Below, in pieces: positions 24,922 to 33,586 of a DNA stretch of 64,000 nucleotides. Source of the stretch: Deltaproteobacteria bacterium (lineage in GTDB: Bacteria > Desulfobacterota > DSM-4660 > Desulfatiglandales > Desulfatiglandaceae); contig JAFDIS010000007.1 in the NCBI GenBank assembly GCA_019307945.1, forward strand, positions 1 through 64,000, in the 5' to 3' direction. The stretch's first letter is position 1, and each line of letters starts with the position of its first letter. The notes under the pieces are model-generated. The model worked only from the letters and a program-made list of their open reading frames with translations, had not been told where the DNA came from and made no database searches. The position numbers were made by a program, and so were the translations under genes.

Positions 24922-25833
24922 ATGGCTTTGCTTGAACACGGGGCGAGGAGGCGTTTAAGGCGGGATCGGGCGGTCCGCCTCTTCTTCTTTGCGGTGGCCC
25001 TGGCCTCCACCGGGACCTTGGGTGCGATCGTCCTTTTTCTCTTCCGGGAAGGCCTTCCCATCTTTGAAAAGGTATCGGTGAAAGACTTCCTGTTCGGCCT
25101 TTACTGGTACCCCACGGATGATCCAGCAGATTTCGGCATCTTTCCCCTGATTGTGGCCTCCGTCGCCGTGACGGGGGTCTCTGCATGCCTATCCATTCCT
25201 TTGGGACTCTTTACGGCCCTTTACCTGGCGGAAGTCGCCTCTCCGCGGCTGCGCCGGTGGTTCAAACCCATCGTGGAACTCATGGCCTCTCTGCCTTCCG
25301 TGGTCATCGGGTTTTTCGGGATGGTCATCGTGGCCCCTTTTCTCCAGGAACTCCTGGATATCCCTACGGGACTCAACCTTTTCAACGCCTCGCTGATGCT
25401 GGCCTTCATGTCGGTTCCCACCATCTGCAGCATCTCCGAGGATGCCATCTACAGCGTGCCCCGGGAACTCAAGGAGGCCTCCCTGGCCTTGGGGGCAACG
25501 AGGTGGGAGACCATCCGCCGCGTCCTGCTTCCCGCCTCGCTCTCCGGGATCACCACGGCGGTGATCCTCGGCATGGCCAGGGCCATCGGGGAGACCATGG
25601 TGGTGCTCATGGTTGCGGGAGGTGCCGCCATGGTTCCCCGTTCCCTGTTCGACCCTGTAAGACCCATGCCGGCAAGCATCGCGGCCGAGATGGCCGAAGC
25701 CCCTTTCCGCGGGGACCATTACCACGCCCTTTTTGCAACGGGCATCGTTCTGTTCCTGTTCACGCTCCTCTTCAACCTGGCCGCAGACCAGATCTCCCAC
25801 CGCTACAAGCAAGTGGGCGCGGCGACCCTCTAA
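24922..25833 (+). CDS. pstC: Phosphate ABC transporter permease PstC
   Basis: The 303-residue polytopic protein has a typical PstC inner-membrane topology with a basic N-terminus and about six membrane segments. Its EAA loop ELKEASLALGATRWETIRRVLLP contacts PstB. DYWF-type segments such as FLFGLYWYPTDDPADFGIFPLI are PstC hallmarks. No strong ribosome site precedes ATG 24922, so expression may be lower than that of pstS. Confidence 0.93.
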   Translation: MALLEHGARRRLRRDRAVRLFFFAVALASTGTLGAIVLFLFREGLPIFEKVSVKDFLFGLYWYPTDDPADFGIFPLIVASVAVTGVSACLSIPLGLFTALYLAEVASPRLRRWFKPIVELMASLPSVVIGFFGMVIVAPFLQELLDIPTGLNLFNASLMLAFMSVPTICSISEDAIYSVPRELKEASLALGATRWETIRRVLLPASLSGITTAVILGMARAIGETMVVLMVAGGAAMVPRSLFDPVRPMPASIAAEMAEAPFRGDHYHALFATGIVLFLFTLLFNLAADQISHRYKQVGAATL

Positions 25834-25863
25834 CAGGAGCTCTCGAGGGGGATGAGGCAATCC

Positions 25864-26733
25864 ATGAAAAGACCGCTTCACATCAACCGGGCTCGGCGCC
25901 TGCGCCAGGGCATCATTTTCTGGGTTTTCCGATCGGCGGCCCTCCTCAACGGCGCAGCGCTACTCCTCGTCGTCTATTTTCTCGTCTCCCGCGGCTGGCG
26001 GGCCCTCACGTGGACTTTTCTGACCCAGGCCCCCTCGAACTCCATGACCGAGGGCGGAATCCTGCCTTGCATCGTCGGGACCCTGTGCCTCAGCGCGGGG
26101 GCCCTCCTTGTGGCGCTGCCCATCGGCGTGGCATCGGCGGTCTACCTTCATGAATATGCAACGGCCGGCCGACTGATCCGCCTCATCCGCCTCGGCGTCA
26201 ACAACCTGGCGGGCGTGCCCTCCGTGGTCTTCGGCCTGTTCGGCCTGGCCTTTTTCGTGGTCTACCTGAAGATGGGGGTGAGCATTCTCGCGGGCGCCCT
26301 CACGCTGGGGGCCATGTCTTTGCCCGTGGTGATCGGTGCGGCGGAAGAGGCTCTGCGCGCCGTGCCAGAGACCTACCGGGAAGCCTCCCTGGGCCTGGGA
26401 GCCACCAAGTGGCAGACCACCTACCGGGTGGTCTTGCCGGCGGCCTTGCCCGGCATCCTCACGGGTGGCATTTTGGCCTTGAGCCGGGCCGCGGGCGAGA
26501 CGGCGCCCATCATGTTTACGGCAGCGGTATTTTTCACGCCCACCTTGCCCCATTCCATCTTTGACGAGGTCATGGCTCTTCCCTATCATATCTATGTGCT
26601 TGCCACCGCGGGCACAAAGATTGAGGCCACCCGCCACCTCCAATACGGCACCGCCCTGGTGTTGATCGCCCTGGTGCTGGGCCTGAACCTTGCGGCCATC
26701 CTCTACCGCGCGCGGCTTGAAAAGAAACGATAG
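25864..26733 (+). CDS. pstA: Phosphate ABC transporter permease PstA
   Basis: The 289-residue permease has the partner EAA loop [23 protein letters not shown] and the PstA segment [24 protein letters not shown] 25864 has GATGAGG at suitable spacing; ATG 25852, four codons upstream, is possible but its G-rich site is too close. With PstC it forms the membrane channel for phosphate. Confidence 0.93.
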   Translation: MKRPLHINRARRLRQGIIFWVFRSAALLNGAALLLVVYFLVSRGWRALTWTFLTQAPSNSMTEGGILPCIVGTLCLSAGALLVALPIGVASAVYLHEYATAGRLIRLIRLGVNNLAGVPSVVFGLFGLAFFVVYLKMGVSILAGALTLGAMSLPVVIGAAEEALRAVPETYREASLGLGATKWQTTYRVVLPAALPGILTGGILALSRAAGETAPIMFTAAVFFTPTLPHSIFDEVMALPYHIYVLATAGTKIEATRHLQYGTALVLIALVLGLNLAAILYRARLEKKR

Positions 26734-26792
26734 GAGGGGAAGGGGGCCGCCTCCGCTTTCGGTCCCAGGGAAGGCCCCCCACGGAATGCTCC

Positions 26793-27554
26793 ATGAACCA
26801 CGACCCCAAAATGAAGACCATTGAACTCAATTTCTTTTACGGGGACTTTCAGGCCCTTGACGGGATCACCCTCGACTTTGCGGCCAACGAGGTCACGGCC
26901 CTGATCGGGCCTTCGGGATGCGGCAAGAGCACGCTTCTGCGGTGCCTCAACCGGATGAACGATCTCATCCCCGGAACCCGCGTCCAAGGCCAGGTCTTCC
27001 TGGACAAGCAGAACATCTATGATCCGGACGTGGACGTAGTGAGCCTCCGCAGCCACGTGGGCATGGTCTTTCAAAAGCCCAATCCTTTTCCCAAGTCCAT
27101 CTTCGAGAACGTGGCCTACGGGCTCCGGGTCGGTGGGGTCAAGGACCGGGGTCTCATCGCCCAGCGCGTGGAGGAAAGCCTGCGGGGCGCTGCACTCTGG
27201 GACGAGGTGAAAGACCGGCTTCACGACTCGGCCCTGGGCCTTTCGGGCGGCCAGCAGCAGAGGCTTTGCATCGCAAGGGCCATGGCGGTCCGGCCCCAGG
27301 TCCTGCTCATGGACGAACCGGCCTCGGCCCTGGACCCCATCGCCACCCAGAAAATTGAGGAACTGATCCACGAACTCAAGGCCTCTTACACGATCATCAT
27401 CGTCACCCATAACATGCAGCAGGCCGCCCGCGTCTCGGACACCACGGCCTTTTTCTACATGGGAAAGGTGGTGGAGGTGGACCGGACGGAAACCATTTTC
27501 ACCCGGCCCAAGTTGAAGCAGACCTCCGACTACGTGACGGGTCGTTTCGGATAG
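26793..27554 (+). CDS. pstB: Phosphate ABC transporter ATPase PstB
   Basis: The 253-residue ATPase has Walker [20 protein letters not shown], the PstB-typical [16 protein letters not shown], signature LSGGQQQRL and Walker [14 protein letters not shown]. It energises PstCA. The start could be 26793 or ATG 26811. It is followed by phoU after 31 bases. Confidence 0.95.
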   Translation: MNHDPKMKTIELNFFYGDFQALDGITLDFAANEVTALIGPSGCGKSTLLRCLNRMNDLIPGTRVQGQVFLDKQNIYDPDVDVVSLRSHVGMVFQKPNPFPKSIFENVAYGLRVGGVKDRGLIAQRVEESLRGAALWDEVKDRLHDSALGLSGGQQQRLCIARAMAVRPQVLLMDEPASALDPIATQKIEELIHELKASYTIIIVTHNMQQAARVSDTTAFFYMGKVVEVDRTETIFTRPKLKQTSDYVTGRFG

Positions 27555-27585
27555 CCGCGATCCAGGCCCGGAAAGGAGCCCCTCC

Positions 27586-28239
27586 ATGACCGTTCATCTT
27601 CAGGTGGAACTGGACAAACTAAAGAAAAGGATTCTGGCCCTGGGGGCCATGGTGGAAGAGCAGTTATACAACGCCGTCAAGGCCCTCAAGGACCGGGACG
27701 GGGGTCTGGCCCGCGCCGTCGTGGAATCGGACCGCGAGATCGACGCGTGGGAAGTGGAGGTGGAAGAGGAGTGCCTCAAGATCCTGGCCCTGCACCAGCC
27801 CGTGGCCGCGGACCTCCGCTTCATCATCGCGGTGATCAAAATCAACAACGACCTGGAACGGATCGGCGACGAGGCCGTGAACATCGCCGAGGCCGTCACC
27901 TACCTTGCCGGGCGACCTGCCGTGAGCCATCCCTTTGATTTCGAGCGCATGGCCCGGGAAACCCAGGGCATGCTCAAGAAAAGCCTGGACGCCCTGGTGA
28001 ACCTGGACCTGGACCTGGCCTACCAGGTGGGCATCCTGGACGACGAGGTGGATCACCTCTACAAAGAAATTCACGACGGCGTCAAGCGCCTGATCCCCGA
28101 TCTGCCCCAACGCGTGGGCTCCCTCATCAAGCTGCTGCTCATCTCCCGCCACCTGGAGCGGGTGGCCGACCATGCGACCAACATCGCCGAAGAGGTGATC
28201 TACATGATCGAAGGGCTGATCCCGAGGCACGCGAGATGA
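27586..28239 (+). CDS. phoU: Phosphate signalling protein PhoU
   Basis: The 217-residue all-helical protein has two PhoU repeats with metal-binding E/DxxxD segments (RIGDEAVNIAEAV and RVADHATNIAEEV). In the family PhoU couples PstSCAB to PhoR and represses the Pho response when phosphate is ample. GGAAAGGAG precedes the ATG. It ends the pst operon. Confidence 0.95.
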   Translation: MTVHLQVELDKLKKRILALGAMVEEQLYNAVKALKDRDGGLARAVVESDREIDAWEVEVEEECLKILALHQPVAADLRFIIAVIKINNDLERIGDEAVNIAEAVTYLAGRPAVSHPFDFERMARETQGMLKKSLDALVNLDLDLAYQVGILDDEVDHLYKEIHDGVKRLIPDLPQRVGSLIKLLLISRHLERVADHATNIAEEVIYMIEGLIPRHAR

Positions 28240-28266
28240 CCCAAGGCCCGCCCTGCCGGGTCCGTC

Positions 28267-28284
28267 GCCGCCCCCCTGGGCGGC
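28267..28284 (+). terminator. G/C hairpin after phoU
   Basis: Perfect 7-base stem GCCGCCC/GGGCGGC with a CCCT loop, 28 bases after the phoU stop. The lack of a T tract makes termination efficiency uncertain. Confidence 0.45.
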
Positions 28285-28415
28285 CGATTCGCCCATGACA
28301 TTCCCGCAGCATCCATGCGCGACCCTACGCGGGTGAACACCCCACCCGGAACGACCGCTCCCAAGGTCCCTGCCCCACCTCTTAACGCACCCCGTGGGGC
28401 CTCCTTTCCTCTCTC

Positions 28416-28448
28416 CTAACCGAAATCTCTCTGATTTCTCATCTGATC
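28416..28448 (+). promoter_or_regulatory. Pho-box-like array upstream of the porin
   Basis: Three abutting 11-base units read CTAACCGAAAT, CTCTCTGATTT and CTCATCTGATC. They share the CT start and 11-base period of the pstS arrays, which suggests PhoB activates the porin during phosphate limitation. Confidence 0.5.
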
Positions 28449-28573
28449 CCAACCCTCCTTCTGGAAAAAAGGGGCGCCGACGACAGCAAAGGGGACCTAC
28501 CCGGCCCATGCCTTGGGCCTTGGCGCGTCCTGACGACGGAACCTCAACGATTTTGGAAAGGAAAGGAGAAACG

Positions 28574-29929
28574 ATGAAACGGAAGATCTGGTTTTTTGCA
28601 ACCCTTTTTCTCTTTGTTTCGGCCCTGGGGGTCTCACAGGCGTCCGCAGGCCAGGTGGACGTCTTGATCAACAAGCTGGTCCAGAAGGGGGTCCTGACTG
28701 AATCCGAGGCCAGGGATCTCCTCCGGAGCCTCCAGAAAGAGGATGCGAGACAGGAAAAGGCCCTTCAGGAGGTGGCGCGGGAAACTGCCCAGGAAACGGT
28801 CAAGAAGGAAGTGAAATCTGCCTCCGTGGACCTCCCCGCATGGGTGAAGAACAGCAAGGTCAAGGGCGACATCCGGGTGCGTTACCAGAAAGAGGACCGC
28901 GATAAGAACCCCTCCGTGGACAACAAAGACCGGACGCGGCTGCGGGTCCGCTTGGGCCTTGAAACCAGGGTGAACGAGCAGTGGAAGGCAGGCATTGGGC
29001 TGGCCAGCGGCGGGTCCGATCCCCGTTCCACGAACCAGACCTTGGAAAACACCTTTGACACTCCGGACATCCGGATGGACTACGCCTACGCCCAGTACCA
29101 GCCCTGCTCCTTTGCCAAGCTCACGGGCGGCAAGTTCAAAAACCCCCTCTGGAAGACCAAGGACCTGCTCTGGGATGGGGACATCCGGCCCGAAGGCGCA
29201 GCCCTGCAACTGCACTACGACCCCGCAAAGAATGTTCACCTCTGGGCCACGCCCGCCTACTTCATCCTGGAAAACATCGCCGGAACCGCAGACCCCAACA
29301 TGGTGGCGATCCAGGTAGGGGCCCAATTCAAATTTGCCGAGGCCCTCACCTTCAAGGTGGCCCCCACCTTCTATGAATTCAACCAGGTCAAGGGCCAGGA
29401 CTTCACCGCCGGCGGGGGTTACGGCAAAGGGACGAACTCAGAAGACGCCAACGGAAACTGGCTTTTTGACCATGACGCCTGGGCCTTGGACGCGGAACTG
29501 GGCGTGAAGATTCCCGGGCCCGTTCCCTATTTCGCCCTGTTCGGGCAGTTCGTCAAATCGAGTGCCGAAAAAAACGATGACGGCATCTCGAGTCGCTATG
29601 GAAAAGACGACGACACCGGGTATCTTGTGGGGTTCAAGCTGGGGCATAAAAATGTCAAGAAGCTCGGCCAGTGGCAGATCAACTACAACTACCGTAGGCT
29701 CGAAAACGATGCTTGGCCCGACTGGCTGCCTGACAGCGACTTCTACGGCGGCCGGACCAACGTCAAGGGCAGCGAATACGAAGTGGTGTTCGGGTTGGCC
29801 AAGAACGTGACCCTGGGGATCGACTACTACGACGCAAAACCGATCCGCACCCAGGCCGTGGGCCTCGGCGGCGGCCTCGCGGACCAGGATGAAAAGGTGT
29901 TTCAGGCAGACCTCGTCCTCAAGTGGTAG
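28574..29929 (+). CDS. Outer-membrane porin, probably phosphate-regulated
   Basis: The 451-residue protein has a signal peptide (residues 1-25, ending SQASA). A short helical/coiled-coil part (LLRSLQKEDARQEKALQEVA) resembles trimeric porins with a periplasmic stalk. A long beta-strand-rich barrel then ends in LVLKW, an aromatic C-terminus as required for barrel insertion. It fits the 'putative porin' family. GGAAAGGAGAAACG precedes ATG 28574. Its place after pst-phoU and a Pho-box-like array suggest a role in phosphate entry, analogous to PhoE/OprP but not homologous as far as I can see. Confidence 0.8.
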   Translation: MKRKIWFFATLFLFVSALGVSQASAGQVDVLINKLVQKGVLTESEARDLLRSLQKEDARQEKALQEVARETAQETVKKEVKSASVDLPAWVKNSKVKGDIRVRYQKEDRDKNPSVDNKDRTRLRVRLGLETRVNEQWKAGIGLASGGSDPRSTNQTLENTFDTPDIRMDYAYAQYQPCSFAKLTGGKFKNPLWKTKDLLWDGDIRPEGAALQLHYDPAKNVHLWATPAYFILENIAGTADPNMVAIQVGAQFKFAEALTFKVAPTFYEFNQVKGQDFTAGGGYGKGTNSEDANGNWLFDHDAWALDAELGVKIPGPVPYFALFGQFVKSSAEKNDDGISSRYGKDDDTGYLVGFKLGHKNVKKLGQWQINYNYRRLENDAWPDWLPDSDFYGGRTNVKGSEYEVVFGLAKNVTLGIDYYDAKPIRTQAVGLGGGLADQDEKVFQADLVLKW

Positions 29930-29951
29930 GAGAAGACCTCTCACCCCCGGT

Positions 29952-29978
29952 CGGCAGGGCGCACCACCGCTTCTGCCG
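29952..29978. terminator. Hairpin between convergent porin and birA genes
   Basis: CGGCAG and CTGCCG pair around a 15-base loop in the 60-base gap between two convergent stop codons. It could serve both strands but lacks T runs. Confidence 0.35.
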
Positions 29979-29989
29979 CCCGGGAACCC

Positions 29990-30784
29990 CTACGCCTTGT
30001 CGGTTGGGCGCACCAGGAAGACGTCGCCGCACAGGATCCTCTGCTCGCGGCCCCCTGGTTCCCGCAGCACCAAGGCGCCGTCCCGATCGATGCCCTGGGC
30101 CACGCCCTGCACCATGCCCCCGGGGACCTCCACCTTCACCGTCCGACCCAGCGTCGCCGACTTTTCATTCCAGCGCTTTTGCAGCGCCTCCAGCGCACCC
30201 TCCCCGAGAGACGCGTAGTTGGACTCGAACTCCAGGAGCAGGGAGGTCAATAGCGGTTCGCGGGCAATCTCCCGGCCCGCAGCCTTGGCCAGGCTCACGG
30301 ACGGGGAAAGGCCTTCTTCCGGGTGCCAGTTCACGTTGAGCCCCAGGCCCAGCACCACGGATTCCACCCTGCTGCCCGCCGCGGAAAACTCGGTCAGAAT
30401 CCCGCCCAGTTTCTTTCCCTCGACATAGAGATCATTGGGCCACTTGATGCCCGGGGAAACCCCGCAGACTTCCTCCGCGGCGGCTACCGCGGCCAGGGCA
30501 AGGATCATGGTGAGCCGGAAGACCTCTGCGGGGCGCAATGGCGGGCGCATCACCAGGGACACGAGGAGGTTTGTATTTTTGGGTGATTCCCACCGCCTTC
30601 CCAATCGGCCCCTCCCAGCGGTCTGCTCGTCGCAAAGCACGACAGTGCCTTCGGGCGCGCCCCGTGATGCCAGGTCCCGAGCCAGGCGGTTGGTGGAATC
30701 CAAGGACTCCCGGTAGACCAGGTTCCGGTTGAATAGGGAGGGGCCGAGGGCCGCCTCGATTTGCGGGATGGAAAGCTGTTTCAT
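29990..30784 (-). CDS. birA: Biotin--[acetyl-CoA-carboxylase] ligase BirA (no DNA-binding domain)
   Basis: The 264-residue protein has the catalytic and C-terminal domains of biotin protein ligase: STNRLARDL, the biotinyl-AMP loop QTAGRGRLGRRW, GIKWPNDLYVEGKKLGGIL and a C-terminal SH3-like segment. The N-terminal winged helix of bifunctional BirA is absent, so it should not repress biotin genes. ATG 30784 opens 14 bases after the permease gene, making it the last gene of a four-gene ABC operon. Confidence 0.93.
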   Translation of the reverse strand: MKQLSIPQIEAALGPSLFNRNLVYRESLDSTNRLARDLASRGAPEGTVVLCDEQTAGRGRLGRRWESPKNTNLLVSLVMRPPLRPAEVFRLTMILALAAVAAAEEVCGVSPGIKWPNDLYVEGKKLGGILTEFSAAGSRVESVVLGLGLNVNWHPEEGLSPSVSLAKAAGREIAREPLLTSLLLEFESNYASLGEGALEALQKRWNEKSATLGRTVKVEVPGGMVQGVAQGIDRDGALVLREPGGREQRILCGDVFLVRPTDKA

Positions 30785-30798
30785 GGGCCTTGCCCTTG

Positions 30799-31593
30799 CT
30801 AACCCCTCCACGGTATGAGTTTTCGCTCTACTCGCCCCAGCAGCCATGACAGGAAGAGCCCCAGCCCGGATAGCAGCATGATCCCGAAGAGCAGGCGGGT
30901 GGTCTGCATGAGGTCCGCGGCCGACAGGATAAGAAATCCGACCCCACTTTCCGCCGCAATCATCTCGGCCGTGACCACCAGGAGCAGGGCGATCCCCACC
31001 CCCAGCTTCAGCCCGGCGAAGATCATGGGCAGGCTTGCGGGCAGGATGACCTTTCGCACCACTCCCCACCGTCCCGACCCCAGGGACAGGGCCGCTTTCA
31101 CCAGCAAGGGGTCTACGTTCCGAACGCCGGCCCGGGCATTGATGGCCACGGGGAAAAACACCCCGAGGCCGATCACCGCCACCTTGGACGCCTCGCCTAT
31201 CCCCAGCCACAGGATCAGTAGGGGCAGCACCGCGATCTTGGGAACCGGGTAGGTGGCGGCAACGAGAGGGTGGATCGCATCGTCCGCCTTTTGGGAAAAC
31301 CCCAGGGCCACGCCCAGCAGAACCCCTAAGCCCGCCCCGACGGCAAAACCGCTTCCGATACGCCACAGGCTCGCGGCCAGATGGGAAAAAACCTCCCCGC
31401 TTCGGGTTATCTCCCAACCTGAAAGGAGCACCTGGGTCAAGGGCGGAAGAAAAAAAGGAGAGACCCAACCCGACCGGCCTACCGCCTCCCAGAGGCCCAG
31501 TACCACCAGCACGGTCAAGACCCCCAGGCGCCGGTCCTTCCGCCGTTCCAGGAAGCCGGCCTTGTCCCGCACCACTGTGCCTTCCCTGCTCAT
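30799..31593 (-). CDS. ABC transporter permease (SsuC/TauC/ThiX-like)
   Basis: The 264-residue inner-membrane protein has about six hydrophobic segments and the EAA loop LVKAALSLGSGRWGVVRKVILP. It belongs to the sulfonate/nitrate/taurine/pyrimidine-precursor permease family. The start overlaps the ATPase gene end by 4 bases. Substrate cannot be told from sequence. Confidence 0.88.
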   Translation of the reverse strand: MSREGTVVRDKAGFLERRKDRRLGVLTVLVVLGLWEAVGRSGWVSPFFLPPLTQVLLSGWEITRSGEVFSHLAASLWRIGSGFAVGAGLGVLLGVALGFSQKADDAIHPLVAATYPVPKIAVLPLLILWLGIGEASKVAVIGLGVFFPVAINARAGVRNVDPLLVKAALSLGSGRWGVVRKVILPASLPMIFAGLKLGVGIALLLVVTAEMIAAESGVGFLILSAADLMQTTRLLFGIMLLSGLGLFLSWLLGRVERKLIPWRG

Positions 31594-32369
31594 GACCCGG
31601 TCCCTTCCGCCGCTCCGCCCACGCCCCGCACCAGGCCCCAGATCCGTTCCAGGTATTCCACGTAGCGGGGCTCCACCTTGATGCGCTCCTCCCGCGGCCG
31701 GGGCAGGTCCACACGCACCTTTTCTCGGATAACGCCGGGCCTGCCCGTGAGGACGATTACCCGGTCTGCAAGAAACACCGCCTCGGGGATATAATGGGTG
31801 ATGTAGAGCACGCTCTTTGCCGTGGCCTCATAGATCCTGCTGAGTTCGAGCTGCATGTCCATGCGGGTCTGGGCGTCCAGGGCGCTGAAGGGCTCGTCCA
31901 TGAGCAGGAGGCCCGGGTCCACGGCCAGGGCCCTTGCGATGGCCGCGCGCTGCTTCATGCCCCCCGAAAGCTGGTGAGGGTAGTGCGCCTCGAAACCCTC
32001 CAGGCCCACCAGGGCGAGCCATTCCCGGGCGCGCCTCCGGCGATCCCTGCGCGCCACGCCCAGTTCCTCGAGGCCGTAACGGACATTGCCTTCCACGCTC
32101 CGCCAGGGGAACAGGGCAAGGTCCTGAAACACCACCGCTGTCCTGGGCCTTCCGTTCAAGGAGGCGCCGTGGAAGCGCACCCTGCCCGTGCTGGGGGCCA
32201 AGAGGCCCGCCACGATGTTGAGAAGCGTGGACTTGCCGCACCCGGACGGGCCCACCAGGGCCACGAACTCACCCTCCTCGATGGCAAAATCCACCCTGCC
32301 CAGTGCCTGGGTTTGCGGACCCTTGGGGTGATCGTATGCCTTTGAAACCCCTTCGACAACGGTGCGCAT
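31590..32369 (-). CDS. ABC transporter ATPase (SsuB/TauB/ThiZ-like)
   Basis: The 259-residue ATPase shows Walker [30 protein letters not shown], signature LSGGMKQRAAIARAL and Walker B LLLMDEPFSALDAQT. It pairs with the permease downstream and the binding protein 2 bases upstream, as in NMT1/THI5-type importers. Confidence 0.9.
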   Translation of the reverse strand: MRTVVEGVSKAYDHPKGPQTQALGRVDFAIEEGEFVALVGPSGCGKSTLLNIVAGLLAPSTGRVRFHGASLNGRPRTAVVFQDLALFPWRSVEGNVRYGLEELGVARRDRRRRAREWLALVGLEGFEAHYPHQLSGGMKQRAAIARALAVDPGLLLMDEPFSALDAQTRMDMQLELSRIYEATAKSVLYITHYIPEAVFLADRVIVLTGRPGVIREKVRVDLPRPREERIKVEPRYVEYLERIWGLVRGVGGAAEGTGS

Positions 32370-32371
32370 GC

Positions 32372-33406
32372 TCAGGGACCCAGCTGTGAAAGGGCCTTTT
32401 CCACGAGTGTGGTGTCCACTATCTTGGCGGGGTCGGGGCGTTTCTGCAAGAGGCCGTTTTCGTGGTACCAGTTGATCTGCGTGCCGATGTCTTGTGCCAA
32501 CAGGACCCCGTTGCGATCGTTGTAGTTGAGGCCCCGGGCGATGAGGTCAGGCTTTCGGCCCGTGTACTTGGAAATGGTGTCCATCACGCGGTCGAAGGCG
32601 GGACCCCGGATCTCTTTTCCATCCACCCGCTGGAGGCAATTGTCGTAATAGACGCGGCAACCGCGGATATAGGCCCGCAGGAAGGAAAGGGCCGTGGCCT
32701 TCTGCCGGGCCACGCTCCCCGACAGAAAGATCCCCGCGATCTGGTAGGAAAGGTGCTCGCTCACCCAGAACATGCGGTGCCCCATCTTCCTGGCCTCCAT
32801 CACGCTGCAAAAGGGCTGCACCATGAAGGCGGTCTCGATGCGGTTGGTGGCCACGGCGTCCATCATGTTCTTGACGCCGCCTAAGGGGGTCACCCGCACC
32901 CGGGAGGGAGGGATGCCGTGTTTTTGGAGAACCCGGCCCAACATATAGTGAAACGTGGAACCGATCTGGGTCACCCCCACCCGGCGGCCCGGAAGGTCCT
33001 GGATGCGCCGCAGGCCCTTGTCCCAGGCCTCGTTGCTCACCATGAGTCCCACCAATTGATAGCCGGGCCAGACCCTTCCCTTGTCCGCCACGATCCGCGC
33101 GTCCAGACCCCCTGCCAGGGCGTTGTAGAGCCCTGCCGTGAGCCCCGTGGCCCCCACGTCGATGTCCCGGCCCGCAAGGGCCACAGCCACGGGCTGGGCC
33201 GACTTCATGAACCTGAGTTCCACGGAGAGCCCCTCTTCCTTGAAATACCCCTCTTCCACGGCGATAAACACGGGCGCTGAGGAGGTGAGCCGCAACACCC
33301 CCACCCGAAGGGGCTCCGCACCCAGGGGCCCAGCGCCCCACAAAGACACAACTACCAGGAAAAAGACTGCCACCGCCTGGATCACACCACTGCCCCGCTT
33401 CGCCAT
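32372..33406 (-). CDS. Periplasmic substrate-binding protein, NMT1/THI5/SsuA-like
   Basis: The 344-residue protein has a signal peptide (about residues 1-29, ending GPLGA). The two-lobe binding fold is seen in VGVLRLTSSAPVFIAVEEGYFKEEGL, the ligand-site MKSAQPVAVALAGRDIDVG and DLPGRRVGVTQIGSTFHYML. Members bind sulfonates, nitrate, riboflavin or thiamine precursors. The ligand is unknown here; birA at the operon end is a hint toward a cofactor precursor but not proof. ATG 33406 is preferred over a TTG eight codons upstream. Confidence 0.85.
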   Translation of the reverse strand: MAKRGSGVIQAVAVFFLVVVSLWGAGPLGAEPLRVGVLRLTSSAPVFIAVEEGYFKEEGLSVELRFMKSAQPVAVALAGRDIDVGATGLTAGLYNALAGGLDARIVADKGRVWPGYQLVGLMVSNEAWDKGLRRIQDLPGRRVGVTQIGSTFHYMLGRVLQKHGIPPSRVRVTPLGGVKNMMDAVATNRIETAFMVQPFCSVMEARKMGHRMFWVSEHLSYQIAGIFLSGSVARQKATALSFLRAYIRGCRVYYDNCLQRVDGKEIRGPAFDRVMDTISKYTGRKPDLIARGLNYNDRNGVLLAQDIGTQINWYHENGLLQKRPDPAKIVDTTLVEKALSQLGP

Positions 33407-33420
33407 GCGCACCCTCCATA

Positions 33421-33485
33421 CAATGCACAATGCAGAAAATTGTTGTCAACCACGGATTGAGCGCCTATTATTGACCAAGTGGTCA
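33421..33485. promoter_or_regulatory. Overlapping divergent promoters with an operator-like dyad
   Basis: On the plus strand TTGTCA (33443-33448) and TATTAT (33466-33471) are separated by 17 bases, facing mqnE. On the minus strand TTGACA (33449-33444), with a weak -10 near 33426-33421, faces the ABC operon. The two -35 elements occupy almost the same bases. Directly after the plus -10, at 33472-33485, is a perfect dyad TGACCA-AG-TGGTCA covering the expected mqnE start point. A repressor there would block mqnE and could affect both directions. The regulator is unknown. Confidence 0.6.
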
Positions 33486-33586
33486 CCCCTGTCAAGCCCA
33501 GGTGGCCTAACCCACCGTTTCGACCGACCAAAGGGGTGGCGGAAAGGAGACCTCCGGCGCAGATGCAACCTCGAAGGACCGGCCCT

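Larger units (their letters stand above)
28240..28573. other. Intergenic region between phoU and the porin gene
   Basis: No gene is visible. It contains a perfect hairpin without a T run at 28267-28284 (GCCGCCC-CCCT-GGGCGGC), probably ending or processing the pst transcript. The Pho-box-like array of the porin is at 28416-28448. A long pyrimidine-rich leader precedes the porin ribosome site. Confidence 0.5.
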
